Assembly (NCBI GenBank): GCA_010015655.1
Contig: ML976695.1
Span: 327,656-391,655 of the forward strand
Source: Bimuria novae-zelandiae CBS 107.79
Lineage: Eukaryota; Ascomycota; Dothideomycetes; Pleosporales; Didymosphaeriaceae
Length of the DNA: 64,000 nt
Direction of reading: 5' to 3'
A model generated the notes under the pieces. It made no database searches. It was given only the letters and a program-made list of their open reading frames with translations, and was not told the origin of the DNA. Made by a program: the position numbers and the translations under genes. Below, piece after piece: positions 44,836 through 54,726 of this stretch; position 1 is the first letter of the stretch; every line of letters starts with the position of its first letter.

Positions 44836-46422
44836 TTACAATTGCCACTCGCTACACATAGATTGCAGAGTTTTAGCTGCTATTTCTGCTACAGCTTTTT
44901 CTGCGTCCTTTTCTGCAGAAGTACTACTGTTTTGTTGCTCTAGGAGAGCAGATGCCTGCTTTACTATTATAATTTAATCTATGCTAGCAAAGCGTTGATT
45001 TAGGTCTATATAAACTTTCTTTCGTGGTTACAGACGCTTAAGGGCCTTAAGTTAACTTTGTAATCTTTTATTCTCTGCTTCTAGCGCTGCTAAGCGTGTA
45101 TTAGCTATTATAATTATCTTGCTAGCTTTCTTAAACAGTTAGTAAACCTTGCGGCTTAATTTCTCAGCGCTGTAGAGCTGCCTTTAAGCTATAAACAGAT
45201 CCCGAGGGCCATAGGGAGTGTAGAGAGAGCTCTTGGCAAGATAAGCCTGATCCTAGTGAGGGGGGGTAACAGGCCTTCGAGCGACTTAAGATAAGTTAAC
45301 TACCCGCTTAATATTTAACGGGTAAATGCCTGCAACAGCCTATCTAGCGCGGATTACTCTCTTAGTAATCGCAGCCTCTCTAGCAGCGTTGTAGGCAATA
45401 ATAAAACGTTCCTTTTTAACCAGCGCAGCATCATCTAGGTGTGATAACTCGTGGATCTGCTGGCGATAGAATCGTTTCACTACTGAGAAAACAGAGAGAT
45501 CTAGTGGCTGCAGAACGTGCGAGGAGTGCGCAGGGAGAAACAGAAGCCTGACTTTATTCTGCTTGCAGATCCACAGGAAATCCAGGTCGACATGGCTGCC
45601 GTGGCCATCTAATATTAGCATCCGCCAGCGATCCTCTAAGGGCGTAGTATCTAGCAGAAATACGCGTTATAGCTACTTAGCCCCTATTATATTAAATATC
45701 TAGCTATTCTCTAAAGTTGCGTATAGCTAGTTAGGTATTATTAATAGAAACCAGGTGCTCTGCAGGTTTTTGCCTTTAAAAATAATAGCTAGCTATAGCT
45801 TTCTCCCTATTGCAGAAACGCACTTGATTATCGACGCCCACTCGCGATTCTCTGGAGACTAATAGTAAGCCTTCTTTTTCTAGCTTCCTGCGAGTACTCT
45901 GGTGTTTGCATATACGCCTAGGGCCTTCCCAGTCTCATCCATATTCCACGTATCCTTATTACGTATGTCTAACTCAACGTGGAGCTACTTATAGAGCTTA
46001 AGAAACTTGCGTATTACCTCCTAAGTTACTCCCTTAGCTCTTGCAGCCTTAATTTTCTTATTTATAATAGAGATAACGCGTAGGTTGCGTTTAATAAAGT
46101 AAGATATCTAGTGTTTACCTACTAACGCGTAATTACTATTTATTCTAAGGATTTAATTTACTATTTCTTGTGTATAAGCGTAAGAAGGAGGAAACCCGCG
46201 CGCGTCCTCTTTAAGTATCTATTATATAAAGAAGTCCTCTTATTATAGAGTTAATCGTTACTAGTATACGTGGCTATTTTGCCAGTTTTGTGAACCGCGT
46301 ACGCGCCTAGATAGCGTGGCTATAGGGATATTGTATGCCTTTGCAGTAGCTCGTTAACTAGGAAAAATGCCAGCATTAAGATCACTAATAGCTACTTGAA
46401 TTGCTGCCTCACGGTTGGCCAT
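44836..46422 (-). pseudogene. Pogo-type transposase of element E, inactivated by nonsense changes only
   Basis: The minus-strand frame runs from ATG at 46422 to TAA at 44836, exactly 529 codons with no frameshift seen. In order it shows a psq helix-turn-helix (ANREAAIQVAISDLNAG and ATAKAYNIPIATLSRR), the first catalytic block NMDETGKALG, the second block MLILDGHGSHVDLDF, then SHVLQPLDLSVFSVVKR, and a coiled C-terminal region (SAEKDAEKAVAEIAAK). Interruptions are TAA or TAG where Gln or Trp is expected, plus scattered missense transitions. The longest uninterrupted piece is about 45340-45621. All the expected domains are present. Confidence 0.88.
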
Positions 46423-46444
46423 TTTGGTAGGGTGGATGTGGAGA

Positions 46445-46524
46445 TATCGCGATTTTTTAAAGGGTGGAGGATTTCTGCGCGGTGTCTCATATCCCCGGGT
46501 GTCTCGGAACCCCATGCGCTAGCT
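46445..46524. repeat. Right TIR of element E
   Basis: Reverse complement of the left TIR over 80 bp with one mismatch; followed by TA and normal GC-balanced DNA. Confidence 0.93.
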
Positions 46525-48905
46525 TATTATGTAAAGTTATCTCAAAACCATCATAAATGAAGTCTCCATACAAATCCACACCCAAATCGCATTTCTTTTG
46601 GTGTTCAGGCAGCTGAGGCGAAAGTCTCCAATTGGCCGTAACAGGTGGCCCGTGTGCGGCAGGTATTGATGGTGTATGGGATATTCGGAACCCTTAGCCG
46701 ACCGAAAGGGGATCACGCCATCTATCCCGGAAGCAGTCTAGCGCGCCACCGCCGCTCCTCCGCGGCCCACTCGCCCCTCATAAACGAGGCCAACTGTCGC
46801 AAAGAGGCAATAGTTCTGCGGTCCCATAACGTTGACGCGGACACTCCTGTTCGACCAGGGCTAGAGTTAGCCGGAAGGCGTTGTGGGCTTACGAGTAGCA
46901 TTTCGGACACTGACAGGAAAGGAGGACGCCGACAAGCCCCCGAGCCAACGTACACTCGGGAATTATGGGGACTACAGGGATTCGCTGGTCGGATTTTAGA
47001 AATTATGCCGCCCTGTGAGTGGCTGTGCGGGAGTGAATTGTTTTGGGATAATTAAAGTTCGAGTAATGCACCCTGGGAACGGTTGCTGGGACTAATTAGC
47101 GATGGTAATCGCGATCAAAATGGAAGTCGATAGCCGCCGAGCATGCAAACAATTGAACACCTTCAGGGCAATTGAATATGATTATGTTGCAGACACTTGG
47201 ACAGCGAAGGAAACTTCTTGTTCAGTTCCATGCTGATGTGCCTACTGAGTGCGACGATTTCTACGGCGTGTCTGGACGTAGCAAGCATCTCACTGTCGTT
47301 GTTCGTACTGGGTCATAGAATAATGTCAAACGTCCGCGAAGATTCACAAATCAAGGCATCACACCGGTGTGATTCGGTGATCGACCATGATTACCCAGGC
47401 AGTCCTAAGCCTTGGAGAGTAGTTGTTCAGCGCACCGAGCTCGAACCCCGATTAGACAGTGACTCGCGGCAATAAAACTCATTCCTCGCAGTGTTCTAGC
47501 GAGACTGAAAGATCAAATGCATGAAATGGATTGGGAGAATCGTGGCGAACACGGATGGTTGGAAAACATGGTCATGGTTGAGGAAGTGTCAACTCGTAAT
47601 AATTAGACGCGAGCTGCGAGCTTCAGCCCACCCACTATCGGATGCCTATTGCGGACCTACAATGTGGTCAGTGGCTCAACACGAGGGTCTTTGGGATTGG
47701 TACCCGGGGATTAGTGTAATTGTTGCGCTCTCATAGCGGTCGAAACCTGTTCGGTTGTCAGTGTTACATATGGTGCTTCAAATTCCCAAGCGGCTGGTCT
47801 TGGAGCGTTTGCTTATGGCATTGGATCGTTAGAGCGGTCTATAAGTCGCAGTTGTCTCGCCTATCGAATTGCCTATTGTTGGTCGTATGCAAGGTGATGG
47901 GTAACTTTGTGTGACGAAACGAAGCAATTTTGGTGAAACCATGGAATCGTCACCCGTGCCACATCCTTTTTTCGGGCCGTTAGGATAACATTCTAGCGGG
48001 TTCCCACAGGTTTGAGCCTCCGAAGTAGGCTGCCGTGACGGTGCCGGTGGTCCGGGACATGCATCGACAGAGTTTCCGTACGCTCAGTCGATCACCTCCA
48101 GACCGACCTACCAAATTGCATCCGGGAAATGTCTATTCGCACAATGATATGTACGGTGGAGGTTCCTCGGACGTTCACGACGAGCAGTGGCGTCATCATG
48201 CAAGTGAGCGTGAACGGCTATGCAGTCGATGGTCTCTCGTGCAAAGACCTAAGCCATGTCGAGTCTCCTAGCCAAGCCGTCTCCGCCTCGCCGCCAGGCA
48301 CACCGCTTACGGCAGTGAGATGAGTCCTCTGGAGACTCCAGGTACTCGGCCGGACGCCTGGAAAGCCGTGAACGGTGAAGACGGAAGTGGGCAATGGAGC
48401 AGGTCGACGGCAGATTTAGACAAGAGTGAGCACAGCCGGGTGCGGTAGAGGCTCCCATTCGGTCCAGGGTCTTGCAATTCACGTCAGGCACATTAGCCAT
48501 CGGTGAGTCGCACGACACGTGGCCACCGCGTCGCTTTCGCGCCGCTCGAGTGCCGTCGAGAAGAATTCAGACTCCCAGATGCTACGGGCACGCCTGCGGA
48601 GGCGGGATACGACACAGGCCCGTGCGGCCGTTAGTGAAGGTCAGAACGGTGTACTTGTAATAAAGGAGGGGGCCCGATCCGTCTCTTCCTATGCCAATAC
48701 TCGATCCCGTGCAGCAAGCAACAACAGGTTCGAGAGGGGCGGCGAGGCGGCATGGGCCTGCGTGTCGACGATTGCTGACCGTTAGCTGGCAGTCGTGGGG
48801 GGAGGAAGGCGCGATGCAGGTGCAGCTTCCACATACAGTGGCGCACAGGAAGGCGCGTTGGCCACACCTACACACGCAGCAGGCGCGGCCGAGGCCTCTG
48901 CCGTT

Positions 48906-48926
48906 CGCTCGCTCGCTCGCTCGCTC
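48906..48926 (+). repeat. (CGCT)n microsatellite
   Basis: Five tandem CGCT/GCTC units in the GC-rich upstream region of the gene at 49684. Confidence 0.9.
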
Positions 48927-48950
48927 CTTCCCGGCAAAGAGAGACGGGCG

Positions 48951-48976
48951 CGAGGCGAGGCGAGGCGAGGCGAGGC
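48951..48976 (+). repeat. (CGAGG)5 microsatellite
   Basis: Five tandem CGAGG units shortly after the CGCT repeat. Confidence 0.9.
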
Positions 48977-49683
48977 AGAGGCATGCCGGACGCGGTGGAT
49001 TCGGGGGACAGTCATTCATTCATTCGGGGCCGCTTTCGACGTTGCTGGGCCGAGCAAAGGTCGCACCCAGCGCTGCTCGTGTGTGGAGCGAGGTGCTGCC
49101 GCGCAGAAACATGGCGGGCGTTCACAGCAGGGAGGCGCGAGTCGTCCGATCGCCGCCGGCCCGTAGCCGCCTGGTGCTCCACCGCACGCACCGCGCCCAT
49201 CCCACGTTGGATTCGAGCCCAATGGCCCAAGGAGCACCCGGCTTCCGCGCTCGCTGGCGTGTGCTAGGGTCCTCGCCTGCTGCGCGGCCTACGTCCCGTC
49301 GACCCCCGAATGCTTTGCATGCCGTCTTAGCGCGTGCAGGCGGTATGCACCTTCGAAGCCCCCGCAAATCAAACAAACCGTAAGAACGCCTCCTGCACCT
49401 AGCGAGCCAACACGAAGGCCCCGGCTTGCCCTGCCTGTGCATCCTTCCTTCGTCCACGCCGCAAGTGCACTGCGGAGTGCCCTCGGCCATGACCTCTGCT
49501 CATTGAGACCGTGAGACCTCTCCTACTCTGCCTCTTGTGCGACATCGACAACTACGCCGCAGCGTCCTCCCGTCCTCCCGTCCTCCCGGAGCGCTTCATA
49601 TCTTTGCCCGGCCCGCTCCCGCTGAGAACCATTGACCTGCTCGCCACATCGCCGCCCAGTTTGCACCCCTCACGGCATCCACC

Positions 49684-51054
49684 ATGGACCAGAGCCTCCG
49701 CCTTCCTCCCATCAGGTGTATCGACACGGCCCATTCCTGTGCAACCGCATCTCAGCCCAATGCCTGGACCGCTATCAATCACCGGCCAAACGTTCCTGGA
49801 CCTGTGTCTCCACGTGCACAACCCTCAAACCCTCAACCAGACACACTGCCACCGCCGCTCCGTCAACACCACCACGGTGAAAGGCAGTTGGACCGCCAGA
49901 ATTTATCCCTTCCGTCAATCGCGCCCAGTCGCAGTGGGGTTCCCAGTGTTGGCCGTTCTCCGTGCTTCTCTCCAGATGAGCACCGCGCTGCTGTGGAGAA
50001 GCCAATCACACCCGAGCGCCAAGATTCTCTCATCGCTTCGTCAGCACCTTCTCAAGTAGCGACAGTTACGCCTCCAACGAGCACTTCTTTCCAGCTGGGA
50101 CGTAGTCCAGAAGTCCACCATCGCAATCTTCTTCGCGATTCTGTTACCCATCCACTCACGCCTCCATCTGATTCCTCTTCCTCTTCCACTGCAACCGCAC
50201 CTACCACACATCTCGGCCGCGCCTCAGCACACTCGTCAGCGAGCCGAGGCGACGGGCAGCAGGAGATTCCACCTTCTTTGCGAGCCCAACAGGAGAGATT
50301 TAGCCCAGCTGTCCAACATTGGGAACACCGTCTTTCAGATTCAGCGAGATTCACAACGGCAGCTCTCCCACATACTACCCTCTTTGAAAATGAAAGCAGT
50401 ACCATGCCGCCACCCCCTGTCCCAGCTCCCGCGTCGACCTCACCTCAACATGCTTCAAGAGATATGCTAGATGCACTCAATGCTATGGAAGAGCGCCGAG
50501 AAGACAGATGCGCATACTGTCTTGCAACTTGGAGGTATCCTCTTATGGACATTGCATCACACCGTAGGGAGGCTATATCTAACACTACGCCTCAGCAGAT
50601 GTCAAAGGGCATGGAAGCAATCAGTGAATACATTAAAGATTACAATGCTAGAAAAAATGCCGACTACGAGAGGTGGAAGCATTTTCATTTTGGAGGCCAT
50701 TGTCATTGCCCAGATCCGCAAGCAGGCAGCAAGAGGAAACCTGACGGCTCTTCGGACCTTGACTTACCGCCCTCCAAGTCTTATAGGCACTCAAGCGAAT
50801 CGCCGCCCACGCGACATACCCGGTTAACACCACCTCCTGAGCAAGCACTCCGTTTAGGCTCTCCCAGCGCAAGTTCTTCAGCAACAGAGTTCATCTACAG
50901 ATCACGACAGGGTAGAGCCGTTCCCATCTCTCATGACACCGCTGTGGTAACCGGGCTTGATGGTGTGCCTCCTCCTTCTCGATACGAACCGTCCACAAAC
51001 GACCCCAGCAATATGTGGGCTATATTAAAAGGTGAAGAAAGCCTGCACCAGTAG
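49684..51054 (+). CDS. Hypothetical Pro/Ser-rich protein with Cys/His motif
   Basis: A single uninterrupted frame of 456 aa from an ATG in strong context (ACCATGG) to TAG. Residues 1 to about 260 are proline-, serine- and threonine-rich and look disordered, with TPPSDSSSSSTATAPTT and PPPPVPAPASTSPQ. A compact segment follows: C276-x2-C279-x13-H293 (CAYCLATWRYPLMDIASH), a helix-like stretch (MSKGMEAISEYIKDYNARK), then an aromatic/His cluster WKHFHFGGHCHCPDP at 331-345. Together these could form a zinc site. A basic/serine-rich tail with KRKP (a possible nuclear signal) ends the protein. I do not recognise a family. The long GC-rich leader and disordered N-terminus would suit a regulatory protein, but that is only inference. 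Confidence 0.7.
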   Translation: MDQSLRLPPIRCIDTAHSCATASQPNAWTAINHRPNVPGPVSPRAQPSNPQPDTLPPPLRQHHHGERQLDRQNLSLPSIAPSRSGVPSVGRSPCFSPDEHRAAVEKPITPERQDSLIASSAPSQVATVTPPTSTSFQLGRSPEVHHRNLLRDSVTHPLTPPSDSSSSSTATAPTTHLGRASAHSSASRGDGQQEIPPSLRAQQERFSPAVQHWEHRLSDSARFTTAALPHTTLFENESSTMPPPPVPAPASTSPQHASRDMLDALNAMEERREDRCAYCLATWRYPLMDIASHRREAISNTTPQQMSKGMEAISEYIKDYNARKNADYERWKHFHFGGHCHCPDPQAGSKRKPDGSSDLDLPPSKSYRHSSESPPTRHTRLTPPPEQALRLGSPSASSSATEFIYRSRQGRAVPISHDTAVVTGLDGVPPPSRYEPSTNDPSNMWAILKGEESLHQ

Positions 51055-53429
51055 CATTGGGCAAGCGAAACAACAGCCGCATTTTCCATGGCCAACCATC
51101 CAGACACTGCTCCACGTACCTGTCAGCACGGTATTGCCCTTCTGGTACGATCCACCAGGGACATCCACTGGCCGCGTTTCTGGCGGCGTCCTTGGTCCAT
51201 GATTTCGTTCTCCATCTGCCTGCTCATGGCGACAATGGGGAGCACACGTCACTATGATCGATACGTCAACACATTCTGAGCGTTCCTTTCTCATCCTCGC
51301 ATTTACACCTCGCGCATGGTTGCATCTACCTGTACCCTGTATTCAAGATATACCCCCGCACGGCCTTCATTTCTTTGAGCATCCATAGCATATCAGTGTC
51401 GCATCCAAAAGCATCGTTCCCCACTGTTCCATTGCTCCACCTTCACGCAGTGCCCATGGTGAAGGCCCCCAATGATGCTCGTTCACAAGACTAGGGTCCC
51501 ATCGTTCTGACACAGAACCTGTATCTCCCCCCTACGGTACCCACTTCGATACGCGCCACCCCGCTATGACCGGCATGCACACAAGTGACTAAAACTGCGT
51601 ATATTCTCTTTCCCGTGTGGACTGGCGCCTGTCAGTGTCAGCTCGTCGGTGCACCTATCATCGAGGGTTGGCAAAGACTCGTATGCACGAGCAACGAGAA
51701 CAGTAACTGGCGCGAACGAAAGTCGAAGCGGAAACGCTAACAAACAGGGCTATGCTGCAAGAGGATGATGCACGTCAGCTGGAGATTTTCATGAGTGGCT
51801 ACGAAGTCAACGGTTGTCCCTTTCGGACATGTCCGTATTGGAATGGTTCGTCCCACTCGATGGAACTGTTGCAGAGCGAACCAGGCGCTCGCTTTGCTCT
51901 GTCGCTTGGCAGGAGGTTGGCCTATGACCAGCAACGGTCCAACCTCGACGCAGGGGATCGCGACGAGCAGCAAACAGGACCTCCAAGCCTGTAGCGCCTC
52001 TGGTACGTCCGGGGATCCGACCCGAGCAATTCCTAATTGGGCTCAGGGAAAAGATCTGCGTTTGCAAGAATATCAATGGCACCTGAAAGGTCTGGTCGCG
52101 ATTATGCAGGCAGCCCATCTCCGAATCAATGTGCACACGGTACGGTATTGCCAGAGGGCACGCACGCTAGTAGGGTTTCGAGACGAAATGAGGAAGCCCT
52201 GGCGCGGCCGCACCTGCAGCCTGCACGTCTTTAAACAATGGACTTTGTCGGGGCGATCGATTACGCGCGGCAAACAATCCAGATCATGTTGATGTGGCAC
52301 ATCACTAGGACACGGCCAACGGGCATGTAGCTTGCATAGCGTGGGATTAGACTGCAGTGTCACTAGGTTACGCGTCGCAGCGCATGTAGAGTAGTCTCGT
52401 TGGGATGGTGTGCTGATCAATACGAAGCCCTGTCCGCCAGGCAGATCAGGCCAATCTCTGTGCCACAGCACGGTATTCGCCAAACGTGCATGGCTCGGGA
52501 TCCAGGAGTGTTGCTTGATCCCGTTTCCCCATCTTGGCAATGTCGCCATCATTCGTGGAGCCAGAAAGGGCCCCCCAATCTGTGTTTTTGGCACCTCGGT
52601 CGGCCGCCTTGAAGTCGCCGCCGTCCGTTTCTTCGCGCCTCGAACACAACCATGTGCTGGCACAGATGCCATGCCCACGGCAACAACTAGCGCTGCGGAT
52701 CCTCTGCGGGAAACCAAACCTTCACGTGTTCCAATGTCGCGGCCTGCTGCATCGGAGGTCCCACCCGTTCGAGGCATAGACCCCATGTGTCTGCGCTCGC
52801 ACCCAGTCGAAAATGCGCATCCAGCGAACGCACCAAGGGCTAGCAGAGCAACAATTAATTTTGATAGTGCAGCAGAAACTCGCATTTTTCGGCCGGCGAG
52901 CGTTATGGAGGTACACAGATGCACGCCGCCATTCGTCGCTTTTACGCCACGCCCCCTGCCTGGACGGTGTTGAGTGACGGAGGAGGGCGCAGCGTACATT
53001 AGCACGAGGAGCGCGAAGCCGGCAGACTGCACGCATGCTCTTTTGACATGCAACGGTCCGGTGCTAGTACCTATTCAGGAACCCAGCCTGCTTCGCTCGC
53101 CGCATTGCGGAAAATTGGAAGACCCGCTCCATCCCCCACATCAGACATCACCCTCGTGCTCAACGAGGTCTTGGAGGCCAGGGACGGGGCTCGCATTCGG
53201 GTTGGGGCACCCCAGTAGCCTTTTTCGCTGGAATTCCCTCGGCCAGCATATTCGGGTCCCTTTTTTTCTCATTTTCCAAAATGGCCCGGCGTCTCGCGCG
53301 CGCGGCTGGTGCTGTTGGAGACGGCCGGATGAGTGATCTGAGGGTGCAGGGACACCGGGAATCGTAGGAATGGGACCGCTTGGGATGCATAGAGTTTGAG
53401 ACGAGTCGCACAAGGGCGGGTGGGAGCCG
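51055..53429. other. Intergenic region, no supported gene
   Basis: GC-balanced. The longest frame (minus strand, 53053-52073) lacks an early ATG and any recognisable domain. No RNA gene or repeat was identified. Confidence 0.45.
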
Positions 53430-53437
53430 TATATAAG
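53430..53437 (+). promoter_or_regulatory. Candidate TATA box for the HNH-like gene
   Basis: TATATAAG about 290 bp upstream of the first reasonable ATG (53721) and followed by a pyrimidine-rich stretch (TTCTCCTTTCATTATC) suitable as a start site. The link to the downstream gene is inferred from position. Confidence 0.35.
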
Positions 53438-53856
53438 GTGAATGCGAACCCGAGCCCTTCTCCTTTCATTATCATTCATATCTTGGCCTGGGTGCAGGGT
53501 GGAGCAGAACTGTGATTTTCCTGCATAGTAATTACCCGTTGGAGTCCGCTTCGGCGGCATCTTCCAGTGTTTCGATTTTGTGACGAGTGGGCCAGGGATG
53601 CATTTACGCGCGCTCAGCCCGCTTTCTATAGCTTCTCGAAGCTTATAATGCTCTGAAATTTAACTACAATCACTAATCGTTTTCTACTCTTTTAAACGTG
53701 AAATTTTCTCCTTTGCATCCATGCTAACTTCTACAGTCAATCCTACAATGCCTGTACAGCTACGAGGACGACGTGGTGAACCTGGACGACACGCGCAGAG
53801 CACCCCATTTTGCAGACCACGCTGCAAACCAGGGAGTCACCGGACCGCGCCCAGGA

Positions 53857-53946
53857 CCTGCAAATGAGCATATTCCTGCAGATGAGCATATTCCTGCAGA
53901 TGAGCATATTCCTGCAGATGAGCATATTCCTGCAGATAAGCATATT
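53857..53946 (+). repeat. 18 bp minisatellite, five copies
   Basis: Five tandem units of CCTGCAGATGAGCATATT with changes only in the first (AAATGAG) and last (GATAAG) units. In one open frame it encodes repeats of Pro-Ala-Asp-Glu-His-Ile, in a second Leu-Gln-Met-Ser-Ile-Phe; the third frame is closed by TGA. It lies just upstream of the HNH-like coding exon. Confidence 0.93.
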
Positions 53947-54122
53947 AAGGCTTCTTGTGAACAACAGTTCGACAATCTTGAAGAGATGGACCACTAGGGG
54001 ACGGTATCCGGATGCCTTGGCAAGACACCCGAGATAAGAGGAAGCTCACATGGAGGAAGTTCTTACTCGAAGCGGGAAGCAGGCAAGAGAAGCTCACGAA
54101 TAATTTACTAACCTTTTTATAG

Positions 54123-54608
54123 GCACTAAAGAAGATATCTGGTAACCTAGATGAAATGGATTGCTGGTTTTGGAAACAGTCTAAATCTGACACCTGGGGT
54201 TATGCTACGCATAAACTATCCACTCACGGCTCTCACAACAAGCAAAGGGTTCATAGTATTCTATATTTCGCCCGGTTCCCAAATGCAAAAGATAATGTCG
54301 AGTTGGCGCATCGCTGCGGGCGTGGCCTTCGGAGATTTGGTGGTTGCGTGAACCCTCGACATCTTCAGCCAGCAACCGCAGCTGAGAATGCAGGTCAGAC
54401 ACCTTACTCTGCGACCAAGTATTCGTCTAATTCATTTAGTAAAGACCACAAAGACTGTAAAGGCGCTTGCTCTCTTACGTGTCCGCACACACCTAGGTGC
54501 ATTTGGACAGACACGCAAGGTCGATACCTCCCCTGTCGCAACGTTTTTCAACACCCCTGCACCTGTGAGGGATATGACTGCTGGGATCAAAATAGTAATG
54601 ATAGATAA
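54123..54608 (+). CDS. HNH/His-Me finger nuclease-like protein, C-terminal exon (5' part unresolved)
   Basis: The exon starts after a textbook intron end (TTTACTAACCTTTTTATAG) and runs 161 codons to TAA. It opens ALKKISGNLDEMDCWFWKQ, then GYATHKLSTHGSHNKQRVHS, a Trp/Gly-Tyr and His strand pattern. Next are VELAHRCG and GGCVNPRHLQPATAAENA, matching the ...H.C...CVNP.HL...T..EN. core of HNH_3 and related His-Me finger nucleases, where the His and Asn serve catalysis and metal binding. A Cys-rich tail follows (CKGACSLTCPHTPRC and CRNVFQHPCTCEGYDCW), probably zinc-binding. The upstream exons cannot be fixed: a frame with the PADEHI repeats is open at about 53773-53997, but I found no donor joining it in phase. 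Nuclease activity is inference. It could be a domesticated or decaying homing-type nuclease. Confidence 0.6.
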   Translation, partial: ALKKISGNLDEMDCWFWKQSKSDTWGYATHKLSTHGSHNKQRVHSILYFARFPNAKDNVELAHRCGRGLRRFGGCVNPRHLQPATAAENAGQTPYSATKYSSNSFSKDHKDCKGACSLTCPHTPRCIWTDTQGRYLPCRNVFQHPCTCEGYDCWDQNSNDR

Positions 54609-54726
54609 TTGAGAATATATCGTCGCGACGAACGTGGAACCGATTTAAATTCTTCCTAAGTATGCCTTAGTAGAGTAGCTGTACCCGTCCAGCGACCCTA
54701 CATGTGTAGCGGGCATGCACGGCACT

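Larger units (their letters stand above)
44741..46524 (-). mobile_element. Pogo-like transposon E with 80 bp near-perfect TIRs
   Basis: 1784 bp, flanked by TA (44739-44740 and 46525-46526). The terminal inverted repeats are 80 bp with one mismatch, beginning AGCTAGCGCATGGGGTTCCG. It carries one transposase gene on the minus strand spanning almost the whole interior. It sits at the 3' end of the piggyBac-like relic, exactly at the boundary with gene island 2. Confidence 0.93.
46527..49683. other. Intergenic region and GC-rich upstream region, no gene recognised
   Basis: About 3.2 kb with normal composition becoming GC-rich from about 48.5 kb. Several open frames exist in the GC-rich part on both strands, but none has a recognisable domain or convincing start. 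The right half probably contains the promoter and a long 5' leader of the gene at 49684, including two microsatellites. Confidence 0.5.

Noticed and set aside
46645..47055. 136-codon plus-strand frame beside element E
   Set aside because: Starts with GTG and has no recognisable domain or start context.
48691..49383. Overlapping 230-codon and shorter frames in GC-rich DNA
   Set aside because: Several frames on both strands are open at once and contain microsatellites; this looks like a leader or promoter rather than a gene.
52073..53053. Open frame of 326 codons on the minus strand
   Set aside because: It begins at a TTG rather than ATG, shows no domain or conserved block, and overlaps a long frame on the other strand; GC-rich sequence gives such frames by chance.
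53141..53560. Minus-strand frame starting MPPKRTPTG
   Set aside because: It has a proper ATG, but the remaining sequence lacks any recognisable fold and overlaps the proposed promoter of the HNH-like gene.
53857..53946. CRISPR-like array
   Set aside because: The 18 bp units are directly adjacent with no spacers, so this is a minisatellite; the genome is also eukaryotic.
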